From an uncultured Clostridia bacterium (GTDB lineage Bacteria > Bacillota > Clostridia > Christensenellales > CAG-314), in contig CAKQXG010000074.1 in assembly GCA_934281515.1 (NCBI GenBank), positions 1 through 9,551 on the forward strand: a stretch of DNA of 9,551 nucleotides, written 5' to 3'. Below are positions 4,872 to 9,551 of the stretch, in pieces. The notes below the pieces were generated by a model. It did not search any database and was not told the DNA's origin. It saw only the letters and a list, made by a program, of their open reading frames with translations. Made by a program: the position numbers and the translations under genes. Numbering within the stretch: position 1 is the first letter of the stretch; each line of letters starts with the position of its first letter.

Positions 4872-7235
4872 TTACTTTGCCTGTTTATCGACGGGAATCT
4901 TGTAGACCAGTTCCACTGCCTTGCCCGCAGGCAAAGTCAGCCTAAATTCCGTGCCTTGCGGCTTGTCGGACAAACTGCACTTAGTCAACTTGCGACAGTT
5001 GTCGGGCAGCGACAAAGTGATATTTGCTTCCTTGCGGGCAAACAAACTCACCCTAAACGTACCCTTGGCAGGGTTGCGCTTGACCGACACCGACACGCCG
5101 TTGTCGCAAACAAAGTCGTTGTACTCCACGTACCAACCGTCGGGTACGGCAGGCAACACCTTTACAAAGCCGTTGTGACTGTACAGCAACATTTGTTGCA
5201 CGGCATTGGCAAAAGCAAGGTTGGTGTTTAACTGTACCGGCGAAACGGCGCTGTCACCGCACACACCCATGCCTCGCCAATCCTTGTCAAGCAATACAAG
5301 GTTGTTGACTACGCAACCGCGAAGTGCGTCAGCCAGACACGCCGAAGCCTTGTCGGCAAGTCCGAGACGCGCGTACACCGACGCCAACACGCACAGGTTG
5401 AAACTGTTTTGCAACGACGGGTTGGCACGCTTGCGATCGGCAGTACGTTCGTACAGGCGTTTAACTTCGTCGTCGGTATTGACGTCCACGCAGTAGCCGA
5501 AGTAAGCAGGATACAATGTGCCGTTACTTACACCCGAGTAATCGACGCTGACAATGCTGTTGACAAACTCTCTCATCGCTCCGTCACTGCCGACCTGCGC
5601 ATGCGGTATCTTGTCAAGCATTTGTTGCCAACGCGGATCGGGCTTGACGTTGCATGCGTTGCATGCTTCGATAAGATTGGCAAACAACTCCCGCGCAAGC
5701 TCGAAGTCAAGCACACTGTTTTTTGCCACAACGGGGCGTTCGTAACTGCGGTAGTCGCCTACCCTTATCGGCAAGGGCGTAGGCACCGCTTCCAAGCCAG
5801 ACTCGCCTTCATGGAAAAAGTCGATGTAAAACAGCGCGACTTCTTTCATAAAAGGTATCAATTTCGACTTCAAAAAGCGTGTATTGCCGCTGTAACGAGC
5901 ATATTTGTAGTACAGTGAACACAACCACGCCGCACTACCCGAAAAATGAACGCCGAACACATCGGTGGTGCCAAGACGACCAGTTTTGGGTGCCTGTACG
6001 GCAGGAACGACCACTCCGCGACAACCGAAAATGCGTTGCGCATTATTTTTGTAGTCGCCGTTGTAACGCTCGAACAAGTCAAAAGTCTTGTCCAACCCTT
6101 GAAACATGTTGCCTTGCAGCGCAAACAAGTAGCTTGTCTGCATCTGCCCGTCATAGGTCAGAAACGAACGATGCGGATTGTAACTGCCGTTCCACAGTCC
6201 GCAAGGGGCAAACAAGCGGTCGGACTGATCCGATGTACCCGAAACAAACAGGTAACGGGCAAATTTGTACATTTTTTCCGTAAGTAACGGCGACAACGCG
6301 CCGCTTTCCGTCGCGGCAATCAATTCGTCAACGTCGCATTCGTCACCGTCGTGCAAACGCAGAGTTGCGCCGCCAAACAGCTTGGAGTGCAACGCCACGT
6401 GAGCTTTGAGCATCTTTTCGTAGCCGTCGCGCATGCCGTCAAGTTCGAGTTTCAACGTCGCCCACTGCTTTTCGCGCGAGCCGACAAAAGTTTTGACAAA
6501 GATAAGCACCGATTGCGCATTGTTGACGACAAGTCCTTCGTCGTCGGCACGCATGGTACCGCCAAGCGGCGCGACCTTTACTACCACGCCGTAGTCGGCG
6601 CCCGTGTCATCGTTACGCGCGGCAAAACATATGTATCGCTTTTCGTAGACAGTTTCCGCACCGTCAATAAAGTCGGTTTGCTCGTCCGCGCCGTAACTTA
6701 CCGCAGGGGTCAGTTGCAGCCTCAAAGAAATCGCCGCGTTGCCGTTTTTAGTCAGACGATACACCACGACATTGTCGGCACGCGACACAAACATATCGCG
6801 TATGTAGGTCGTTTGCCCTACGGAGTATGTCACATTGGCAGTGCCACGCTCCATGTCGAGTGCGCGACGATAGCCTTTGGTGGGCATGTTGTGAACAAAG
6901 TGCAATCCAAGTTGACACAACGGCATCGGCAATTCGACATGCGGACGAAAGTTTTTTGCCGCAAGCGCGTTCGGCAATACCTTTTGTGCGCGGACAAACT
7001 CGCCCTGTGACACGCGCTCGGCGAGTTCGGGCAGGCAGTCGGAAACATCGGGCACCACCGTTGTGCGCCCCTTCCAATTGACGCGGGCATCGTTTATCAA
7101 CACGCGCTCGTCCACCGCGCCGCCATAGATATCTGCGCCGACAAGACCGTTGCCAAGATACAAACCTTCGCGCCATTTTTCTCCCCACCAATGCGGAGGT
7201 GACGCGAAATGCAATATGTTGTAATTTTTTGCCAT
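4872..7235 (-). CDS. GH95-like glycoside hydrolase, catalytic residues diverged
   Basis: A 787-residue protein without signal peptide, so probably cytoplasmic and acting on imported oligosaccharides. Family GH95 cleaves alpha-L-fucose or alpha-L-galactose from glycans by inversion. The N-terminal beta domain shows the GH95 pattern: WREGLYLGNGLVGADIYGG (21-39), DERVLIND (42-49) and YRRALDMERGTANVTYS (122-138). The (alpha/alpha)6 barrel runs from about 315 to 690 and includes GLWNGSYNP (346-354), YDGQMQTSY (361-369), AWLCSLYYKYARYSG (436-450) and QMLLYSHNGFVKVLPAVPDGW (681-701). The C-terminal beta domain is about 702-787. Aligned from memory, fucosidase residues Asn, Glu and Asp fall on D362, K444 and N670, so alpha-fucosidase activity is doubtful. 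The ATG at 7235 has GGAG at 7244-7247. The gene has its own promoter and no transporter or regulator beside it. Confidence 0.85.
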   Translation of the reverse strand: MAKNYNILHFASPPHWWGEKWREGLYLGNGLVGADIYGGAVDERVLINDARVNWKGRTTVVPDVSDCLPELAERVSQGEFVRAQKVLPNALAAKNFRPHVELPMPLCQLGLHFVHNMPTKGYRRALDMERGTANVTYSVGQTTYIRDMFVSRADNVVVYRLTKNGNAAISLRLQLTPAVSYGADEQTDFIDGAETVYEKRYICFAARNDDTGADYGVVVKVAPLGGTMRADDEGLVVNNAQSVLIFVKTFVGSREKQWATLKLELDGMRDGYEKMLKAHVALHSKLFGGATLRLHDGDECDVDELIAATESGALSPLLTEKMYKFARYLFVSGTSDQSDRLFAPCGLWNGSYNPHRSFLTYDGQMQTSYLFALQGNMFQGLDKTFDLFERYNGDYKNNAQRIFGCRGVVVPAVQAPKTGRLGTTDVFGVHFSGSAAWLCSLYYKYARYSGNTRFLKSKLIPFMKEVALFYIDFFHEGESGLEAVPTPLPIRVGDYRSYERPVVAKNSVLDFELARELFANLIEACNACNVKPDPRWQQMLDKIPHAQVGSDGAMREFVNSIVSVDYSGVSNGTLYPAYFGYCVDVNTDDEVKRLYERTADRKRANPSLQNSFNLCVLASVYARLGLADKASACLADALRGCVVNNLVLLDKDWRGMGVCGDSAVSPVQLNTNLAFANAVQQMLLYSHNGFVKVLPAVPDGWYVEYNDFVCDNGVSVSVKRNPAKGTFRVSLFARKEANITLSLPDNCRKLTKCSLSDKPQGTEFRLTLPAGKAVELVYKIPVDKQAK

Positions 7236-7288
7236 GTTTTATTCTCCGTGTTTATGCGCCTGCATATAGTTCATGCTCAATCACTTGT

Positions 7289-7318
7289 ATTATACCACAA
7301 AAAGGAGTGCCCTGTCCA
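7289..7318 (-). promoter_or_regulatory. Sigma-A promoter of the GH95-like gene
   Basis: On the minus strand, TGGACA (7313-7318), an 18-base spacer and a perfect TATAAT (7289-7294), with the start expected near 7282 and a leader of about 46 bases. Its -35 box lies inside the hairpin that terminates the upstream operon. Confidence 0.75.
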
Positions 7319-7332
7319 TACGACAAGGCACT
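7299..7332 (-). terminator. Rho-independent terminator of the nfeD-floA operon
   Basis: On the minus strand an 11-bp stem (7322-7332 with 7306-7316, one G-T wobble) with a 5-base loop is followed by CCTTTTTG. It is about 100 bases after the stop of the His-rich protein gene. A second, bulged hairpin (GGCGG 7395-7399 with CCGCC 7427-7431, TTTTG 7406-7410 with CAAAA 7422-7426) sits directly after that stop codon and lacks a T run. Confidence 0.82.
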
Positions 7333-7432
7333 TCGTTGAAAGTTTTTTAAATTTTATTGTAGTAAATCATTGATAACGACAAGTAAAGGCTGTCGGCGGC
7401 ATACATTTTGCCACACAGGAACAAAACCGCCG

Positions 7433-7948
7433 TTAGCGTTTGTAGGGATGTTTGAATCGCGGATTGTTAAGCACTTCGCCCAGCACCATGGCTTGCGCCA
7501 ACTTGGCACGGTCAAAGTGTTTAGTTCCGTCGTCGCCGTCGTATGCAACGTCGTGCGAAAGCAACCTTACTCCGTCAAGATCGGGGCAACCTTCGCTGCT
7601 TTCGCCGCCTAGCGACCCGACGATGGGCGCATAGTGCTCTTCCGTACCTACGTGTTCGTGGGCATGTGCGTCGGCCTCGGCAGGGCAGTCGTCGCCGTGC
7701 GTGGCATTGTGGTTTGCACCGCCGAGATTCGACGCATTGTTTTGCGCGACACGTCGTTCCGCCGCACGTCTGCGAAGTTCGGCAAGATACTCGTTTTGCG
7801 CGGGCGTACGTCCGTTGCCGTCCAACGTTTGTGCACGATTTTGCTCACCGTTTGCTTTTTTTGCATTTTCTGCCGCCTTTTTAAACACGCCGAAAAACAT
7901 AACAAAAAACGCAACCAGAAATATGATGGGAAAGATTATCGCAATCAT
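7433..7948 (-). CDS. Small membrane-anchored His-rich protein of the floA operon
   Basis: The product is 171 residues. Residues 1-21 are one hydrophobic segment (MIAIIFPIIFLVAFFVMFFGV) followed by KK, suggesting an N-terminal anchor with a cytoplasmic tail. Residues 22-70 are charged and helical (ELRRRAAERR). Residues 78-106 are rich in His and acids (HNATHGDD, DAHAHEHVGTEEHY), possibly metal-binding and probably disordered. The end, AKLAQAMVLGEVLNNPRFK (148-166), resembles the short conserved tail of other clostridial small proteins, from memory. The ATG at 7948 is 8 bases after the floA stop, and its AGGTGA site overlaps that stop, so it is translationally coupled. It takes the place of Bacillus yqfB, but I see no evidence that it is homologous. 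Function unknown. Confidence 0.85.
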   Translation of the reverse strand: MIAIIFPIIFLVAFFVMFFGVFKKAAENAKKANGEQNRAQTLDGNGRTPAQNEYLAELRRRAAERRVAQNNASNLGGANHNATHGDDCPAEADAHAHEHVGTEEHYAPIVGSLGGESSEGCPDLDGVRLLSHDVAYDGDDGTKHFDRAKLAQAMVLGEVLNNPRFKHPYKR

Positions 7949-7956
7949 TTCGTCAC

Positions 7957-8964
7957 CTATTTTTTGTCACCTTTGCTCGAAGTAGAATCACCGCTGATTG
8001 CACTGCGCATTGCCGTGTCGGCTTGGATGTTTTGCATCTGATAGTAGTCCATGATGCCCAGTCTGCCGTTGCGGAAAGCTTCCGCCATGGCGCGAGGAAC
8101 TTCGGCTTCGGCCTCGACAACCTTTGCGCGCATTTCCTGCGTGTGAGCCTTCATTTCCTGTTCCTGAGCGATAGCCATTGCGCGGCGTTCCTCGGCGTTG
8201 GCTTGAGCGATACGCTTGTCGGCTTCTGCCTGATCCATTTGCAGTTGTGCGCCGATGTTGCGACCTACGTCCACGTCGGCAATGTCGATGGACAGAATTT
8301 CAAATGCCGTACCTGCGTCAAGACCCTTTTTAAGCACGGTTTTACTGATACTGTCGGGGTTTTCAAGCACTTCCTTGTGCGTTTCGGACGAGCCGACGGT
8401 TGTGACGATACCTTCGCCGACGCGTGCAATGATGGTTTCTTCGCCTGCGCCGCCGATAAGACGGGCAATGTTGGCGCGTACCGTAACACGTGCCTTTACG
8501 CGCAGTTCGATACCGTTTTTGGCAATGGCGGAAATGATGGGCGTTTCGATAACCTTGGGGTTGACGGACACGCGCACCGCGTTGAGTACGTCACGACCTG
8601 CCAGGTCGATAGCCTTTGCCGATTGCAAACTGAGGTCGATGTTTGCGCTGTGTGCGGAAATAAGCGCGTTGACAACGTTACTGATGTTGCCGCCTGCCAT
8701 TACATGGCTTTCAAGCTCGGCAATGTCGATGTCAAGACCTGCCTTTTTAGCGCGAATGTACACGTCGACAAGTTGTTTGTACTTGATACGGCGCATCTTC
8801 ATACCGATGAGACGTCCCATACTGACATGGGCGTTGCTGACTGCGGCAATAAAGTAGGTGCCGATAGGCAAGAATAGCAACAAAATAAAGATAAACACTA
8901 TCGCCACGACGGCAATAATCAATGCAAGCTCGGCGCCTGCAGCCATAGATAGCAAAGAAAACAT
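7957..8964 (-). CDS. floA: Flotillin-like protein FloA (SPFH family)
   Basis: FloA scaffolds functional membrane microdomains. The sequence matches Bacillus YqfA closely along its whole length: an N-terminal membrane hairpin (about 12-40), GRLIGMKMRR (50-59), AGLDIDIAELESHVMAGGN (75-93), NPKVIETP (135-142), ARVTVRANIARLIGGAGEET (158-177), and a C-terminal Glu-Ala-rich coiled region with AQANAEERRAMAIAQEQEM and KVVEAEAEVPRAMAEA. From the ATG at 8964 it has 335 residues (Bacillus 331). The start is uncertain: AAGGAG (8978-8983) is 13 bases before this ATG and only one base before another at 8976. A GTG at 9027 lacks a ribosome binding site. It is flanked by nfeD upstream and coupled to the small gene downstream. 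Confidence 0.96.
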   Translation of the reverse strand: MFSLLSMAAGAELALIIAVVAIVFIFILLLFLPIGTYFIAAVSNAHVSMGRLIGMKMRRIKYKQLVDVYIRAKKAGLDIDIAELESHVMAGGNISNVVNALISAHSANIDLSLQSAKAIDLAGRDVLNAVRVSVNPKVIETPIISAIAKNGIELRVKARVTVRANIARLIGGAGEETIIARVGEGIVTTVGSSETHKEVLENPDSISKTVLKKGLDAGTAFEILSIDIADVDVGRNIGAQLQMDQAEADKRIAQANAEERRAMAIAQEQEMKAHTQEMRAKVVEAEAEVPRAMAEAFRNGRLGIMDYYQMQNIQADTAMRSAISGDSTSSKGDKK

Positions 8965-8983
8965 ATTAAAACTCATTCTCCTT

Positions 8984-8998
8984 CGGGGTGCTGCCCCG
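8984..8998 (-). promoter_or_regulatory. Hairpin directly upstream of the floA ribosome binding site
   Basis: On the minus strand CGGGG-CAGCA-CCCCG forms a perfect 5-bp GC stem that ends next to the AAGGAG at 8978-8983. The rest of the nfeD-floA gap (8999-9116) holds further small inverted repeats (GTGCGC 9001-9006 with GCGCAC 9022-9027) but no convincing promoter. Role unproven. Confidence 0.4.
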
Positions 8999-9116
8999 TT
9001 TGTGCGCAACTGCGTTGGCAAGCGCACGATTTGTTAGCATATACTCGTCGCAAGGGCGAAAGTATCGAAAGACGATTGTTGCGACAACCGCAACTCTGCA
9101 TGCCGCACAGCAATGA

Positions 9117-9551
9117 CTAGTCCGCCTTGACAACCGTTACGGTTTGTCCCTCGACAGACACCACCACAACGGGAGTACCCGAGTCGAGAAAGCCGTCGCG
9201 CGAAACAACGTCAATAGGCTTACCGTCAATCTCCGCACGTCCTATCGGACGCAAAATCGTGGTTGCAACGCCCTTTTTGCCGACAAGGTCGGTGTAGTCG
9301 CGCGTGCCTGCGGTGATAGTCTCCGATACGGCAGGTTTGACATAAAACAGAGATTTCGGGTCGGCTTGCCGCTTGCGTATAAAACTGCCGAGCAGCCAAA
9401 ACAGCAAAGCAAACAACACCGCCGCAAGCAACAGCATGTACAGCAGCATAAGCGCGTCGCCGCCCATGATCATGCGCAGTACGATAGCAATAACTATCAT
9501 TGACAGACCGCTGATGCCAAAGAAACCGAACCCGGGAATAAGCAGTTCGAT
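9117..9551 (-). CDS. NfeD-like membrane protein, 5' end outside the window
   Basis: The last 144 residues of an NfeD family protein are present. The frame stays open through the right edge. An internal ATG at 9500 could be mistaken for the start, but the 17 codons before it (IELLIPGFGFFGISGLS) are the conserved NfeD membrane motif, so the gene continues upstream. Two or three membrane segments (visible residues about 1-28 and 34-55) are followed by RKR and a soluble linker. The C-terminal OB-fold is at about 88-144: LVGKKGVATTILRPIGRAEIDG, VVSRDGFLDSGTPVVVV and VEGQTVTVVKAD. NfeD proteins are encoded next to flotillins or stomatins and are thought to act with them in membrane organisation. 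The order nfeD-floA matches yqeZ-yqfA. Whether an N-terminal ClpP-like protease domain (as in long NfeD) exists cannot be seen. Confidence 0.93.
   Translation of the reverse strand: MELLIPGFGFFGISGLSMIVIAIVLRMIMGGDALMLLYMLLLAAVLFALLFWLLGSFIRKRQADPKSLFYVKPAVSETITAGTRDYTDLVGKKGVATTILRPIGRAEIDGKPIDVVSRDGFLDSGTPVVVVSVEGQTVTVVKAD

Noticed and set aside
8023..8877. Long plus-strand open frames opposite floA, and similar ones opposite purC and the glycosidase
   Set aside because: They are antisense shadows of strongly conserved genes and show no family signature or ribosome binding site.
9117..9500. A complete 127-residue protein starting at 9500
   Set aside because: The codons upstream to the window edge encode the conserved NfeD PGFGxxG membrane motif, so the gene is cut by the window and not complete.

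Overview
The window looks like a core-genome segment of a Gram-positive anaerobe, probably an uncultured member of the Clostridia (Bacillota). The reasons are an NfeD-FloA membrane operon in the Bacillus yqeZ-yqfA-yqfB order, a clostridial-type 2[4Fe-4S] ferredoxin, NrdR, a YjbK-like CYTH protein, strong AGGAG ribosome binding sites and near-consensus sigma-A promoters. This placement is inference from gene families. Every supported protein gene is on the minus strand, so transcription runs from right to left.

Reading with transcription, the right edge enters inside an NfeD-like gene (9117-9551, 5' end missing). It is followed by floA (7957-8964) and a small His-rich membrane-anchored protein (7433-7948), and this operon ends at a strong terminator (7299-7332). 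That terminator lies over the -35 box of the promoter of a 787-residue cytoplasmic GH95-like glycoside hydrolase (4872-7235). In it, the positions I align with the fucosidase catalytic residues are not conserved. A two-pass membrane protein of unknown function (4289-4735) has its own promoter. Next come purC (3486-4196) and nrdR (3024-3473), tightly coupled. After a 640-bp gap come a CYTH-domain protein (1743-2384) and a HAD phosphatase (1089-1736), coupled with a 6-nt gap. A monocistronic ferredoxin (689-859) has its own promoter and terminator. The left edge cuts the 3' end of a second membrane protein (1-351), which has a perfect-spacing sigma-A promoter.

The genes are mostly housekeeping: purine synthesis, dNTP control, redox and membrane microdomain organisation. 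The only clearly catabolic gene is the glycoside hydrolase.

The least explained part is 2399-3023. It holds two roughly 66-bp direct repeats. It also holds a 415-bp block closed by a perfect 16-bp inverted repeat, whose right arm contains the nrdR stop codon. Inside are at least five good hairpins, one of them a 101-nt nested structure. I see no coding sequence there. It could be a structured RNA, possibly the 3' UTR of purC-nrdR, or a non-autonomous mobile element (MITE-like). The sequence alone does not decide between these.
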